DNA of 51,950 nt, from NCBI GenBank assembly GCA_027035765.1, contig JALVUD010000005.1, positions 1-51,950 of the forward strand. Direction: 5' to 3'. Shown here piece by piece: positions 7,762 to 17,575 of this stretch. The position numbers and the translations under genes were made by a program. The notes beneath the pieces are model-generated. The model was not told the origin of the DNA, ran no database searches, and worked only from the letters and a program-made list of their open reading frames with translations. The stretch comes from Campylobacteraceae bacterium. Lineage in GTDB: Bacteria; Campylobacterota; Campylobacteria; Campylobacterales; Sulfurovaceae. The first letter of the stretch is position 1, and every line of letters begins with the position of its first letter.

Positions 7762-8300
7762 TAACCTATGCCATCACCGATCCTTCAATCCTCTCTTTCG
7801 ACACGTTAACCTCCGACCTCCGACGCATCAAAGCCAAGGGAGCCACGATGATACTCTACCGGGACAAAGGGGTCGACGACTATGCCGAGAAGGCGGCGCG
7901 TTTCGTTCCGGCGGCGCGTGCGGCCGGTTTTGAACGGATTTTGTTACATGATCAGCCGAAACTGGCCCTCAAGCTGGGTGCGGAGGGAGTACATCTCTCC
8001 TCGGGCAGGATAGAGCTCCTCTCAGAGATTCGAGAGAGTCGGCTTTCGAGTGTCGTGAGCACCCACGATCTCTCCGAAGCCCTAAGCGCCCAGGAGATGG
8101 GAGCCGGGATGGTGACGCTCAGTCCGCTCTTCGCCTCGCCGGGCAAGGGGACTCCTCTGGGAGAGGATCGCTTCCGGGAGATTGTTCAGTGTCTGGAGAT
8201 CCCTGTCATCGCTCTGGGAGGGATTCTCCATTCCCAGGAGATCGAGAAGGCTCTGGCTCTCGGTGCTGCCGGATTCGCTTCCATACGCTACTTTGCCTAA
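7758..8300 (+). CDS. ThiE/TenI-family thiamine phosphate synthase-like protein
   Basis: 180-residue TIM-barrel protein of the thiamine phosphate synthase/TenI family. Visible blocks are YRDK (residues 34-37), GAEGVHL, the STHD...SPLFASPGKGTPLG phosphate-binding region and ALGGI. Several ThiE positions deviate: the usual ND before the first helix reads HD, and GVHLGQxD reads GVHLSSG. It may therefore be a TenI-like thiazole tautomerase or a divergent ThiE. The ATG overlaps the upstream stop codon. It converges with the minus-strand GGDEF-EAL gene, leaving only 38 bases between them. Confidence 0.75.
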   Translation: MITYAITDPSILSFDTLTSDLRRIKAKGATMILYRDKGVDDYAEKAARFVPAARAAGFERILLHDQPKLALKLGAEGVHLSSGRIELLSEIRESRLSSVVSTHDLSEALSAQEMGAGMVTLSPLFASPGKGTPLGEDRFREIVQCLEIPVIALGGILHSQEIEKALALGAAGFASIRYFA

Positions 8301-8338
8301 TAAGGGTTTTACTATTCCTGCTGCATCTCTTTGAAGCA

Positions 8339-10459
8339 TTAAAAGATCACTTCGGTTTGAAGACTTTTGGCAGGTTTGCCCAGATAATATCCCTGCAGCA
8401 TATCGAATCCCATCTCCGAGGTTTTGTCATAGACTGCTTTGGAGTGGACGAACTCCGCAACGGTTCTCCAACCGGCATGATGTGCAAACTCAAGAATGGT
8501 TCTGACGATCAGTTCCGCATGACGGTCGTGGTCGATCTTTTTGATGAGGCCACCATCGATTTTTAGAAGATCGATATCGAGTTTGAGGATCTTTTCGAAG
8601 TTGGAGTATCCGCTACCGAAATCATCGATGGCGATTCGACAACCGAAACGCTTGACAGTACGGATAAAATCGGTGATCCCTTCGTAATCACGGAATTCTT
8701 CACTTTCGAGGATCTCAAAAACGATTTGACGGGCACAGTTGCGGTGGCTCTGCAATAGTTTGAGGATCTCTTCCCTATCATCTGGATCCAGGATATTGCC
8801 CGGTGTAATGTTGACACTGAAGTCATAGGGGTTGTTCTGGGCCACCTCCAGGGTTTTTCGCAGAATTTTCAGTGTGATTTCACCGCTGAGTTTCGCTTCG
8901 GTTGCGGCGTGAATGAAACTGTAGGGATGCAGGACTTCCCGACTTCCGTCAAGCTCGATACGTGCCAAGGCTTCAAATTTGGTGACCCGCTTGAGGCGGC
9001 GATCGTAGATCGGTTGGAAATAGGGGACGAGGCTCTCCGTATCAATCGCTTCGCGGATACGATGAAGCATTTGGATATTACGGGCGATCTCCCGCCGTTT
9101 ATCCATTTCTAGCTTATAGAACATGTAGTGGGTACCGGGAGAACTTTTGGCCGCTTTGAGGGCCATATCCGCCGTTTCAAAGAGCCATCCTTTCTGGTCA
9201 CTGGCCCCCAGGGTATAGTCGAGTTCGATCTGAAAATCTCCTGCCTGGATGAGAGTGTGTCTCAGGCGGCTGTAGCACTCTTTGAGATAGTGGATCGGAG
9301 GATGGGGAAGATCGGATTTATCGAAGAGAAGGCCGAAGTCATCTCCCCCCATCCGGTAGAGTGTTGCCCCGAGCTCCGGCGGTACCGTTTCCCGGAGTTT
9401 CTCTGCCAATGCAGCCAGGGTCTGGTCACCGACATAGGTTCCGTAGTATTCGTTGATATATTTGAACCGGTCGATATTGATGAGAAAGAGAACCGGTTTG
9501 GGAAGACTCTTTTTGCGGATTCGATAGGCATAGCGGCTGCCCAGATGCGTGAGCGGGTCGGTCATCAGGGCCTCTTCCAGTTCCTCTTTGAGACGGCGGA
9601 GGTAGAGGTTTTCCTGATAGCTTCTGATCATGAAGAAGAACAGAAGAGCCAGGGCGAAGAAGTAGAGCAGGAGGAGTATCTGACCGTGTTGGCTGAGGGC
9701 ATACAGCTCGCGGCCGGAGCGTTTCTGAAAGAGCTGGATCACCTGGGGAATGCGCTGATAGAGCGGATCGTGAAGGAGTTCCTGCAGCGTCCGGGTATAG
9801 TCGGCAAATCCCTGCAAAAACTGGTTGAGATGTTTTTTATACGTCGTCAGGAGCCGACGACGCTTTCCCTGATATTTCGGAATCATCTCTACGAGAGAAC
9901 GGCGATAGAGTTCCAGGTCCGAGAGGAAATCGGTGTCCTGGGCGTTGCGGGCCAGGAAGATTGTGGCGTCGATCCGTGAGAGGAGGAGCAGCGTATCACG
10001 ATCATGGGGATCTTCTCCGTCAAACAGTGTGTGCGCTCTGAGTTGGAGGGTGGGAATGTAGATGATGCTGTTTTTCAATGAGGCGTTAAGCGTGAGAAAA
10101 CGCTGGATCTTCCGGCTGTAATTTTCAAAAGAGTTGAAAAACCCGTCGACAGCACGGAGGCATGTACTATAGAGCGGTAATTGCAACTGGGGGCTGTTAC
10201 GCAGCCTCTGAAGGGTCTGTTCTGTCTCTGTGATCAAGCGATTGAGGGGGTCATAGCTGTAGTAGAGGAACGAAGCATTCTGAAGAATTTCGCCTTTCAG
10301 CGCGTAAATATCGGCCTGGAGCATTTGAAGGGCACTGCGTGTCCCCAGGGTTTCGCGGAAAAATTTTTTGAGTGTACGATCATTATGGATAAAGATACCC
10401 AAGCCGACCCCCAAGGCCAGTATTGCGATTAAAATTCGGGAGACGAGCCCCTGTTTCAT
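8339..10459 (-). CDS. Membrane GGDEF-EAL protein with periplasmic helical sensor
   Basis: 706-residue c-di-GMP signalling protein. One membrane helix near the N-terminus (about 8-25) precedes a roughly 240-residue, mostly helical periplasmic region that resembles DAHL-type sensors (YSYDPLNRL, FLTLNASLKNS). A second membrane helix (about 265-285), a GGDEF domain and an EAL domain follow. The GGDEF signature reads GGDDF and the first metal-binding Asp of the LDIDxFK motif is Asn (INIDRFKYIN). The EAL domain keeps EALAR, the NIT asparagine, ILESEE, DDFGSGYSN and LLKIDG, so phosphodiesterase activity is the better guess. Its start overlaps the stop of the peroxidase gene (ATGA). A paralog lies at 11472-13610. 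Confidence 0.9.
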   Translation of the reverse strand: MKQGLVSRILIAILALGVGLGIFIHNDRTLKKFFRETLGTRSALQMLQADIYALKGEILQNASFLYYSYDPLNRLITETEQTLQRLRNSPQLQLPLYSTCLRAVDGFFNSFENYSRKIQRFLTLNASLKNSIIYIPTLQLRAHTLFDGEDPHDRDTLLLLSRIDATIFLARNAQDTDFLSDLELYRRSLVEMIPKYQGKRRRLLTTYKKHLNQFLQGFADYTRTLQELLHDPLYQRIPQVIQLFQKRSGRELYALSQHGQILLLLYFFALALLFFFMIRSYQENLYLRRLKEELEEALMTDPLTHLGSRYAYRIRKKSLPKPVLFLINIDRFKYINEYYGTYVGDQTLAALAEKLRETVPPELGATLYRMGGDDFGLLFDKSDLPHPPIHYLKECYSRLRHTLIQAGDFQIELDYTLGASDQKGWLFETADMALKAAKSSPGTHYMFYKLEMDKRREIARNIQMLHRIREAIDTESLVPYFQPIYDRRLKRVTKFEALARIELDGSREVLHPYSFIHAATEAKLSGEITLKILRKTLEVAQNNPYDFSVNITPGNILDPDDREEILKLLQSHRNCARQIVFEILESEEFRDYEGITDFIRTVKRFGCRIAIDDFGSGYSNFEKILKLDIDLLKIDGGLIKKIDHDRHAELIVRTILEFAHHAGWRTVAEFVHSKAVYDKTSEMGFDMLQGYYLGKPAKSLQTEVIF

Positions 10460-11385
10460 GGTGATTTTTCCTTCAAAATCTCCGGTTGTTTGCCTGTCAG
10501 TGTTTTGAGGAAGGCCACCAGTGCCTTGACCTCCCTGGGTGAGAGATCAAAGCCCAGGTTGTGGTAGGCCATTTTCTTCAGGGCCACTTCCAGTGTTGGA
10601 GCGCTGCCGTCATGGAAATAGGGGGCAGTTAGCGCGATATTTCTGAGGGTGGGGACCCGGTAGATGTTTTTGTCAGCAGGTTGACGGGTGAGGGAGAAAC
10701 GGTCCGGATTGTCGGCCCGCCAGGTGTAGGGGTTGATCAGACCCATCTTCTGGAAGCTGTTTCCTCCCAGGTTGATTCCGTTGTGGCAGGTGATACATCC
10801 GAGACGTTTGAAAAGATGATACCCCTGTTTTTCCAGAGGCTTCAGGTCGATTTCACCCCTCAGAAAGCGGTCGAAACGGCTATCCGGAGTGATGAGGGCC
10901 TTTTCGAATTCGGCGATGGCATCGCTCATGTCTCCGAAATTGGCCGGTCGATGATAGATCCGACGGAAGGCTTCTTCATAAGAGGGTGTACCGGTGAGAT
11001 AACGATTGATTCGGCTTTCGTCCATGGCCATCTCGATCGGATTGTGGACCGGCATACGGACCTGCTCACTGAGATTTCTGGCACGACCGCTCCACATCAG
11101 CCGGAAATTGAAAGCGGAGTTGAAAACCGTCGGAGAATTGATATGCCCTTCGCGGTCCTGGATACCGATGGAGTAGCGTCGGTTGTCGGCACCGTTTTGG
11201 GGAGTGTGGCAGTTGACGCAGGCGACGGTTCCGTCTTTGGAAAGCCGGGGATCGAAAAAGAGCCGCTTCCCCAATGCCGCTTTGTCCCTGTCGTATTGGA
11301 TAGTTCGGGGAAGAGGTTCGAGAGTATGGTTGGCCCAGCTTAGACTAGTGACCGCCAATGTGATACAGAGAGCCAGTAGTTTCAT
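10456..11385 (-). CDS. Diheme cytochrome c peroxidase (CcpA/MauG family)
   Basis: 309-residue periplasmic diheme peroxidase that reduces hydrogen peroxide with electrons from small cytochromes. A signal peptide is seen at residues 1-18 (cleavage after SWA). Heme motifs are CVNCH (56-60) and CITCH (197-201). The family segments GKRLFFDPRLS, NSPTVFN, VPTLRNIALTAPYFHDGS and the C-terminal LVAFLKTLTG are present. It lies between two paralogous GGDEF-EAL genes on the same strand and overlaps the start of the downstream one by four bases. A palindrome (11411-11425) precedes it, and a stem-loop separates it from the upstream gene. Confidence 0.93.
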   Translation of the reverse strand: MKLLALCITLAVTSLSWANHTLEPLPRTIQYDRDKAALGKRLFFDPRLSKDGTVACVNCHTPQNGADNRRYSIGIQDREGHINSPTVFNSAFNFRLMWSGRARNLSEQVRMPVHNPIEMAMDESRINRYLTGTPSYEEAFRRIYHRPANFGDMSDAIAEFEKALITPDSRFDRFLRGEIDLKPLEKQGYHLFKRLGCITCHNGINLGGNSFQKMGLINPYTWRADNPDRFSLTRQPADKNIYRVPTLRNIALTAPYFHDGSAPTLEVALKKMAYHNLGFDLSPREVKALVAFLKTLTGKQPEILKEKSP

Positions 11386-11410
11386 TTGTTTATCTTATCA
11401 TAAGACATTT

Positions 11411-11425
11411 GAATTTAAAAAATTC
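11411..11425 (-). promoter_or_regulatory. AT-rich palindrome upstream of the peroxidase gene
   Basis: GAATTT-AAA-AAATTC is a perfect 15-bp palindrome whose nearer edge is about 26 bases upstream of the peroxidase ATG on the minus strand. Position and symmetry suit an operator, but it does not clearly match a Fur, PerR or FNR box that I can name. Confidence 0.35.
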
Positions 11426-11441
11426 TTTCAATGGGTATGGG

Positions 11442-11470
11442 GGCATTCCCGAATGATCAGGCTGAATGCC
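11442..11470 (-). promoter_or_regulatory. Intercistronic stem-loop after the first GGDEF-EAL gene
   Basis: GGCATTC (11442-11448) pairs with GAATGCC (11464-11470), a perfect 7-bp stem with a 15-nt loop. It sits directly after the stop codon of the minus-strand gene ending at 11472. There is no T-run, so it may attenuate or process the transcript rather than end it. Confidence 0.4.
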
Positions 11471-11471
11471 A

Positions 11472-13610
11472 TCAGGAAGCGGGGGGAAGTGCCGGAACAA
11501 TTCCAAGGCTCCTGGAGGGTTCCCCCAGATAGAACCCTTGAGCATAATCGAAGCCCAGTTCCAGAACCTTGTCGTAGATTGCCTTGGAGTGAACATACTC
11601 CGCAACTGTCTCGATTCCGGCATACTGAGCAAAATCCAGGATTGTTTTGACGATCAATTCCGAGTGTTTGTCGTGGTCGATCCTGGAAATGAGGCTGCCG
11701 TCGATTTTGATCATGTCGATATCGAGTTTGAGGATCTTTTCGAAGTTGGAGTATCCGCTGCCGAAATCATCGATGGCGATTCGGCATCCATGGCGTTTGA
11801 TGGCGGCGATAAATTCACTCAGGATCGTATAATCACCCACCTCTTCGCTTTCGAGGATCTCGATGACGATTTGGGAGGCAATCTCGGCATGTTCGGCGAT
11901 CATCCGGATAATACTCCGCCGTATCTCTGTGTCTTCTATGTCTTCGGTGGAGAGATTGATGCTGAAGAAATTGCCGGGATTTTTTCCGGCAATACTGAAA
12001 GTCTTTTCCAGGATCTCCTGAGTGATTCTACCGCTGAGTTTCGCTTCGCGGGCCATACGCATGAAACTTCCCGGTTCGATAACCTTCCCAGACTCTGTGA
12101 TCTCGATGCGGGCCAGAGCTTCGTATTTCAGTTTGGAAGGGTTCTTCAGAGAGACGATCGGCTGGTAATAGGGGAGGAGATTCTCTTCGGCCAGTGCGTT
12201 GCGCAGGCGTCGGATGGAGGTGATGTTCCGGGCGATCTCCGGACGTTTGTCGATGGACGAATCATAGACGAGCCAGGGACTGTTGACCGAATCCTTCGCG
12301 GCACTCAGTGCCATATCGGCGCACTCGAAAAGCCGTCCTATTTCGCTGCTGGCACCCAGAGCATAACTGAGATCGATCTCGAGATCGTCCACGGTGATGG
12401 TATGGGATTCGAGGGTTTCATAGAAAAAGAGAACAAGGTTTTCCAATTCCCACTCACCGACTCTGTTTTCGAAAAGGACTCCGAAATCATCTCCGCCCAG
12501 GCGGTAGAGACGGGCATTCAGATTCGGAGGGGTCACGGTGCGGAGTTCTTCGGCGACCTCTTGGAGAACTCTGTCACCGATATGGGTACCGTAGAATTCG
12601 TTGATGTGTTTGAATCGGTCGATGTTGAGGAGAATCAGAGCGGGGTTGTAGAGTTTCTTTTCATCCCGAGTGAAGGCATAGCGGTTGCCCAGTCCGGTCA
12701 AACTGTCGGTGACGAGCAGATGTTCCAAATGATTTTTGAGCTCTTCAAGGCGCTTGTTCTCCTCCTGGGTCTTGACGATATAATAGATGATGACGGTAAG
12801 CGAGACGAGATAAAGGGCCAGGAGGAGTCGGTTTGTGTCGTTGATATCCTGCAGTTCTGCCTGGGCGTCTTTCTGGAAAGTCGCTTGAAGATGGGCGATA
12901 CGCTCATGCAACGGATTTTGAAGAAGTGCTTTCATCTGAGAACTGTACAGGGCATACAGATGATTGAGATCCGAAAGCCGTTCCCGCAGGGATTGAAGAA
13001 AAGCCTGCCGTGCCGGATCGTGGAAATTTCGGGAGAGAGTATCCAGATCCTGAAGTTGCTGCTGCAGGTTTCTGGAGTGTGCCTGCGGAGCACTGAAGGC
13101 AAGCGTAAAGGCTGCGATGGCCTCCGAAACAGGCTGCAGAACCTTACGGCTTTCCGTTGGACCGGTATCGAAGAGTGAAAATGCTTCTCTCTGGAGACGG
13201 GGCAGACGCGCGATTTTCTCTCTCAGGGTGCTGTTGAGAGTGAGAAAATTTTTGACACGTTCCCGGAATGACTCAAAATCCCTCGCGAGACCGGTCAGTT
13301 CCCGGTAGGTATCACGATAGAAAGGTCCCAGGAGAAACGGAGTATCGTAAAGTCGGGTCAGTAGAGAATTGAAACGCTGCAGATGGGTATTGAGCGTTCC
13401 CGTCTCCCGGTAGAGCCCCGAGCGTCGTTTGAGGATCTCGCTTTCGATGATCTGAATTTCATTTTGGAGCTGTTGAAGCGCTTGGGCAGTCTGCTGCTTT
13501 CTTTCGAAATAGCGGGAGGTGTAGTGATCGGTGTAGAGATAGACAGCGATTCCGATCAAGGCGGCCAGGAGTGCAAGCAGAAGACGTGAAACCGCTGTGG
13601 ATATTTTCAT
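11472..13610 (-). CDS. Membrane GGDEF-EAL protein, paralog of 8339-10459
   Basis: 712-residue protein with the same plan as its neighbour: N-terminal membrane helix (about 10-28), helical periplasmic region (DAHL-like, with FLTLNSTLREK), second membrane helix, GGDEF and EAL domains. GGDEF reads LGGDDF with LLNIDRFKHIN, again Asn for the first Asp. EAL keeps YEALARIE, NLS, ILESEE, DDFGSGYSNFE, IKIDG and TVAEYVHS, so hydrolysis of c-di-GMP is plausible. I chose the ATG at 13610, seven bases from AGAGG; ATG 13616 is too close to it and the longer ORF is not credible. A TATAAG box lies near 13706-13714 on the minus strand. The two paralogs share long identical EAL stretches, indicating duplication. 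Confidence 0.9.
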   Translation of the reverse strand: MKISTAVSRLLLALLAALIGIAVYLYTDHYTSRYFERKQQTAQALQQLQNEIQIIESEILKRRSGLYRETGTLNTHLQRFNSLLTRLYDTPFLLGPFYRDTYRELTGLARDFESFRERVKNFLTLNSTLREKIARLPRLQREAFSLFDTGPTESRKVLQPVSEAIAAFTLAFSAPQAHSRNLQQQLQDLDTLSRNFHDPARQAFLQSLRERLSDLNHLYALYSSQMKALLQNPLHERIAHLQATFQKDAQAELQDINDTNRLLLALYLVSLTVIIYYIVKTQEENKRLEELKNHLEHLLVTDSLTGLGNRYAFTRDEKKLYNPALILLNIDRFKHINEFYGTHIGDRVLQEVAEELRTVTPPNLNARLYRLGGDDFGVLFENRVGEWELENLVLFFYETLESHTITVDDLEIDLSYALGASSEIGRLFECADMALSAAKDSVNSPWLVYDSSIDKRPEIARNITSIRRLRNALAEENLLPYYQPIVSLKNPSKLKYEALARIEITESGKVIEPGSFMRMAREAKLSGRITQEILEKTFSIAGKNPGNFFSINLSTEDIEDTEIRRSIIRMIAEHAEIASQIVIEILESEEVGDYTILSEFIAAIKRHGCRIAIDDFGSGYSNFEKILKLDIDMIKIDGSLISRIDHDKHSELIVKTILDFAQYAGIETVAEYVHSKAIYDKVLELGFDYAQGFYLGEPSRSLGIVPALPPAS

Positions 13611-13806
13611 AGACATCCTCTTCTCGGAGATGATCCAGGCGCCGTCCGTTCTGCGCCTCCCTCCCGAGGGATGTCGACAAACGGCCATCCTATTTTCAGA
13701 ATTAACTCTTATACAATCATAGCAAAAAAGCTTCCATCGGCTCTGAATCCTGGAGGAGAGAGCTCTGTAACCGCAAGCTGACGGCCGAGGTTAAATGGGG
13801 ATTGGA

Positions 13807-13812
13807 TATAAT
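13807..13812 (+). promoter_or_regulatory. Minus-10 box upstream of gatB
   Basis: TATAAT in the context TTGGATATAATG, 46 bases before the gatB start, without a clear -35. The 247-base gap between the divergent GGDEF-EAL gene and gatB holds this promoter, the opposite promoter and no ORF I can support. Confidence 0.55.
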
Positions 13813-13857
13813 GACATTATTTTGATTCAGACGGCCTCTGAAAAGGATTAGACCATC

Positions 13858-15291
13858 ATGTTTGAAACCGTTATCGGCTTGGAAGTGCATGTCCAGCTCA
13901 ATACCCGATCCAAGATTTTCTGCTCCTGTCCCACCAGTTTCGCGGAGCATCAGAACAAAAACACCTGCCCTGTCTGCCTGGGGCTTCCCGGTGCCCTGCC
14001 GGTGCTCAACAAAGAAGCGGTCCAAAAAGCGATGAGCTTCGGTTATGCCGTCAACGCCACGGTCAACCGCCGCTCCATCTTCAACCGCAAAAGCTACTTC
14101 TACCCGGACAGTCCCAAGGCCTATCAGATCTCCCAGTTCGACGTGCCCATCGTCCAGGACGGCGAACTCTTTATTGATACGGCAAAAGGAGAACGCAAAC
14201 GTATCGGCATCACCCGGGCCCACCTGGAGGCCGATGCCGGCAAGAGCATCCACGAGGGGAACCTCTCCAAAGTCGATCTCAACCGGGCCGATACCCCGCT
14301 GCTGGAGATCGTCAGCGAACCCGACATGCGCTCCAGCGAAGAGGCGGTACTCTACCTGCGCAAGCTTCACGCCATCGTCCGCTATCTGGATATCAGCGAC
14401 GCCAACATGCAGGAGGGATCTTTCCGCTGTGACGTCAATGTCTCCATCCGCCCCAAAGGGAGCGAAGAGTTCGGTACCCGGGTCGAGATCAAGAACATCA
14501 ACTCCTTCCGTTTCGTCAAACAGGCGATCGAGTATGAGGTGGAACGTCAGATCGAAGCCTGGGAAGACGGCGTCTACGACCGGGAAGTCTGCCAGGAGAC
14601 CCGTCTCTACGATACCGCGACCGGCGAAACCCGCTCCATGCGGGGCAAGGAGGACAGCGCCGACTACCGCTATTTCCCCGACCCCGATCTGCGTCCGGTG
14701 ATCGTCACCGACGCGATGATCGACGCGGCCAAGAAGATCCCGGAACTGCCTGACGAAAAGGTGCAACGCTATACCGAAGTGCTGGGAATCAAACGGGAAG
14801 ATGCCCTGGTGATCACCGCCCAGAAGGAGATGGCCGCCTATTTCGAAGCGATGATCGAAGCGGGAGCTCCCGCCCGTGCCGCGGTGACCTGGCTAACTTC
14901 CGAACTCCTGGGCCGGCTCAACAAAGCGGGGCTCGAGATCCAGGAGTCTCCGGTCGCGGCAGTGACCCTGGGAGAGGTGATCGCCCGGATCGAAGACGGC
15001 ACTATCTCCGGCAAAGGGGCCAAAGAGCTGCTCGATTATCTGATGGAAAACGAGGAGCAGGATGTGGATGCTCTCATCGAAAAATTGGGGCTCAAGCAGC
15101 TCAGTGACGACGGAGCGTTGCTGACGATGATCGACGAGATACTGGCCGCCAATGCCGACAAGGTCCAGGAGTACAAAGCGGGCAAAGAGAAGCTCCTGGG
15201 CTTCTTCGTGGGACAGGTGATGAAAGCCTCCCGCGGTACCGCCAATCCCGGCAAGGTCAACCAGCTCCTCAAAGAGCGTCTCGGTACATGA
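13858..15291 (+). CDS. gatB: Asp-tRNA(Asn)/Glu-tRNA(Gln) amidotransferase subunit B
   Basis: tRNA-binding subunit of the GatCAB complex, which converts Glu-tRNA(Gln) and Asp-tRNA(Asn) to the correct amides. The 477-residue product opens with the family signature [12 protein letters not shown] and has the CSCP...CPVCLGLPG cysteine block. It continues with [14 protein letters not shown] and [17 protein letters not shown], and ends with the helical YqeY-like tail domain. Length is typical. gatA and gatC are not in the window. The stop overlaps the next start (ATGA), giving a four-gene coupled operon gatB-channel-RCK-gpsA. Confidence 0.97.
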   Translation: MFETVIGLEVHVQLNTRSKIFCSCPTSFAEHQNKNTCPVCLGLPGALPVLNKEAVQKAMSFGYAVNATVNRRSIFNRKSYFYPDSPKAYQISQFDVPIVQDGELFIDTAKGERKRIGITRAHLEADAGKSIHEGNLSKVDLNRADTPLLEIVSEPDMRSSEEAVLYLRKLHAIVRYLDISDANMQEGSFRCDVNVSIRPKGSEEFGTRVEIKNINSFRFVKQAIEYEVERQIEAWEDGVYDREVCQETRLYDTATGETRSMRGKEDSADYRYFPDPDLRPVIVTDAMIDAAKKIPELPDEKVQRYTEVLGIKREDALVITAQKEMAAYFEAMIEAGAPARAAVTWLTSELLGRLNKAGLEIQESPVAAVTLGEVIARIEDGTISGKGAKELLDYLMENEEQDVDALIEKLGLKQLSDDGALLTMIDEILAANADKVQEYKAGKEKLLGFFVGQVMKASRGTANPGKVNQLLKERLGT

Positions 15292-16868
15292 TCCGCGCTC
15301 TCCGGGAACGACTCGAGTCGAAGATCCTCCACTGGGCACTTCGGCTCAACCGGTCGTCACGCTACCGCCGTCTGCGGGAGAGGGTGACCGACCTCCTGGA
15401 GAACAATCAAAATCCCTATAAACGGCTCTTCGATCTCTTCATCATCTTTCTGATCCTCAGTTCGGTCTTCATTCTGATTTTCGAGGTCAAGCATCCGGTT
15501 CCGGTTTGGCTGGACTATTACGATATCTACTTTGTCTCTTTCGTCTTTCTTGTGGAGTATCTTCTGCGGCTCTGGATCTCCAGCGATCTGACAGGAGATC
15601 TGGTCCGGGAGTATGAGGAATCCTCGACGGTAGGACGTGAGTTCAGAGTCTGGCCGGCCCTGGCGCGCGGCCTGCGGAAAAAGCTCGCCTATATGGTGAC
15701 CCCCGCCGCTATTGTCGATCTGCTGGCGATTCTCCCCGCTTACCGCCCCCTGCGGGTTTTGCGGATATTCGTGCTCTTCCGTTTCCTCAAACTCCTGCGC
15801 TATACCCGGAGTATCAATCAGTTCGTCGAAGTGCTGGCGACCAAACGCTTCGAACTCTTGACCCTGCTGGGACTGCTCTTTTTTGTGACGCTCACCGGAG
15901 CGATTGCCATCTATGTCCTGGAGGATATGCACAATCCGGCGATCCACAATATCTTCGATGCGATCTACTGGTCTCTGGTGACTATCACTACCGTCGGATA
16001 CGGGGATATCGCTCCGGTTTCGGAGATGGGGCGAGTCATTGCGATGATCATTATTCTCTTTGGGGTGGCGATGATCTCCTTTGCCACCTCGGTCATCGTC
16101 TCGGCCTTTTCCGAAAAGCTCACCGAACTCAAAGAGGAGCGGATCGTCGAAGAGATCAATCGCAAAGAGGAGTTTCTCATTATCTGCGGCTACGGACAGA
16201 TGACCAAGATGTTTTTCCGGCAATCCGAAGCGAAGCGTTATGATTACATTATTCTGGACAAGGACCCCCAGAGGGTCCAGGAAGCTCTTCATGACGGTTA
16301 CGATGCTATCGTGGATGACGCCAGCCGTCACGAGACCCTGGCCCGTTTCAATATCAAAGGCTCGCGGGTCACGGTTCTGTGTATGTCTCATGACGATGTG
16401 GAGAATATCTATATCACGCTCAACGCCAAAAGTATCGATCCGAGAATCCGGGTCATCGCCCGGGCCGGTACACCGGAGATTGTCAGCAAATACGAGCGGG
16501 CGGGAGCGGACCATGTCCTGCTGCCCAATCAGGCAGCAGGGACCATGATGGTGACGGCGATTCTCAAACCGACGATGTACAAGGCGATTCACGCCATCTT
16601 TACCGGGCAAAACGTGGCGCTGCTCGACGAAGTACGGGTCCTGGAACACAGCGTATTGGCGGGACAAAGCGTGGGATCCATTGATTTCCGTGTCTACAAG
16701 CTCATCCTCATCGGGATTCAGAAGTCCGAAACGAAGGAGTTTCTCTTCAACCCGGAAGATTCGGTGATTGTGGAGATCGGAGATATCCTGCTGGTGATGG
16801 GGCACAAAGCCAACATCGCCTACTTCCGTGAAAACAGTTGTCTCGATGGAAGGAAGTGCCTGAGATGA
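15288..16868 (+). CDS. Kv-like potassium channel with RCK/TrkA domains
   Basis: 526-residue inner-membrane protein with six hydrophobic segments in the first 290 residues. They include an S4-like arginine-rich segment ([19 protein letters not shown], about 160-180) and the pore filter TTVGYGD (about 233-239). A cytoplasmic RCK_N domain follows with the dinucleotide-binding turn ICGYGQM near 300, then an RCK_C domain. It is probably a voltage- or ligand-gated K+ channel. It overlaps gatB at ATGA and the next gene, another RCK protein, at ATGA. A gating partnership with that protein is inference. Confidence 0.9.
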   Translation: MIRALRERLESKILHWALRLNRSSRYRRLRERVTDLLENNQNPYKRLFDLFIIFLILSSVFILIFEVKHPVPVWLDYYDIYFVSFVFLVEYLLRLWISSDLTGDLVREYEESSTVGREFRVWPALARGLRKKLAYMVTPAAIVDLLAILPAYRPLRVLRIFVLFRFLKLLRYTRSINQFVEVLATKRFELLTLLGLLFFVTLTGAIAIYVLEDMHNPAIHNIFDAIYWSLVTITTVGYGDIAPVSEMGRVIAMIIILFGVAMISFATSVIVSAFSEKLTELKEERIVEEINRKEEFLIICGYGQMTKMFFRQSEAKRYDYIILDKDPQRVQEALHDGYDAIVDDASRHETLARFNIKGSRVTVLCMSHDDVENIYITLNAKSIDPRIRVIARAGTPEIVSKYERAGADHVLLPNQAAGTMMVTAILKPTMYKAIHAIFTGQNVALLDEVRVLEHSVLAGQSVGSIDFRVYKLILIGIQKSETKEFLFNPEDSVIVEIGDILLVMGHKANIAYFRENSCLDGRKCLR

Positions 16869-17575
16869 GTCGGAATCGTATTATTCTTTTCGGATATGGG
16901 AAGTTTGGACGCAGCATCGCCGATACGCTGGTGGAGTCCGAGGCCGAGGTGATTCTGGTGGAGTCGGAGGAATCCCGATATCAGGCCTCCCTGAAAGGGG
17001 GGTTCAAACGCTCTCTTCTCATTGATGTGACCGACGACAGTGCTCTGGAGACTCTGCCGGTCGATCCGAAGGATCAGTTGGTTTGCGTGATGGACGACGA
17101 TCACCTCAATGTCTTCCTGGTCCTCTCCCTCAAAGCCCTCTTTCCGGAGAACAGAATCCTGGCGCTCTCCGATTCGATTCATGCGACCCGCAAACTCAAG
17201 ATGGCGGGTGCCAGCCAGGTGATCGACCTCTATGCCGTCAGTGCCAATCGTATTCACAATATCCTCAACAAACCCATTGCGACCCGGTTCCTGGAAGGGT
17301 TTCTAGATAGCAAACACGAATACAGCTTCCGGGAGATCGTGATTCCGGAGGGCTCGTTTCTCCACGGGCATTCCCTCGACGAGATCGATTTTCGACGCTA
17401 CGGTGTGATTTTTGTCGGGATGATCGATGTGGAACTGGGAAACAGTTTCATCTTTGTCACGACGGGATTGGAACACAAGCTCGACAGCGGTGACATCATC
17501 GTCTGTATCGGACACGACGAAGACCTGGATCGCTTCGAAGAGGCGATCCGGCATTCCGAGGAGGTAAGCGAATGA
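16865..17575 (+). CDS. Soluble RCK (TrkA N/C) NAD-binding protein
   Basis: 236-residue cytoplasmic regulator with an RCK_N Rossmann fold (IILFGYGKFGRSIADTL, about residues 4-20, followed by the acidic strand end VESE) and an RCK_C domain (about 150-236, ending VCIGHDEDLDRFEEAI). The domain pair matches TrkA halves or KtrA. I chose ATG 16865, which overlaps the channel stop by four bases and follows GGAAGGAAG; the longer ORF is less likely. Direct coupling to the K+ channel suggests it gates that channel in response to a nucleotide. Confidence 0.85.
   Translation: MSRNRIILFGYGKFGRSIADTLVESEAEVILVESEESRYQASLKGGFKRSLLIDVTDDSALETLPVDPKDQLVCVMDDDHLNVFLVLSLKALFPENRILALSDSIHATRKLKMAGASQVIDLYAVSANRIHNILNKPIATRFLEGFLDSKHEYSFREIVIPEGSFLHGHSLDEIDFRRYGVIFVGMIDVELGNSFIFVTTGLEHKLDSGDIIVCIGHDEDLDRFEEAIRHSEEVSE

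Noticed and set aside
10681-11343. Plus-strand frame opposite the cytochrome c peroxidase
   Set aside because: Shadow of a gene with two CxxCH motifs and a signal peptide.
11466-13178. 570-codon plus-strand frame opposite a GGDEF-EAL gene
   Set aside because: Shadow frame; the opposite strand carries intact EAL motifs.
13611-13690. c-di-GMP riboswitch in the leader of the GGDEF-EAL gene
   Set aside because: The leader has short stems (CCCT/AGGG, GGCGC/GCGCC) but I could not find the conserved GEMM core sequences.
15357-16805. Long minus-strand frame opposite the potassium channel
   Set aside because: Translation is rich in His/Asp/Gln/Arg without any recognisable motif; a shadow of the channel gene.
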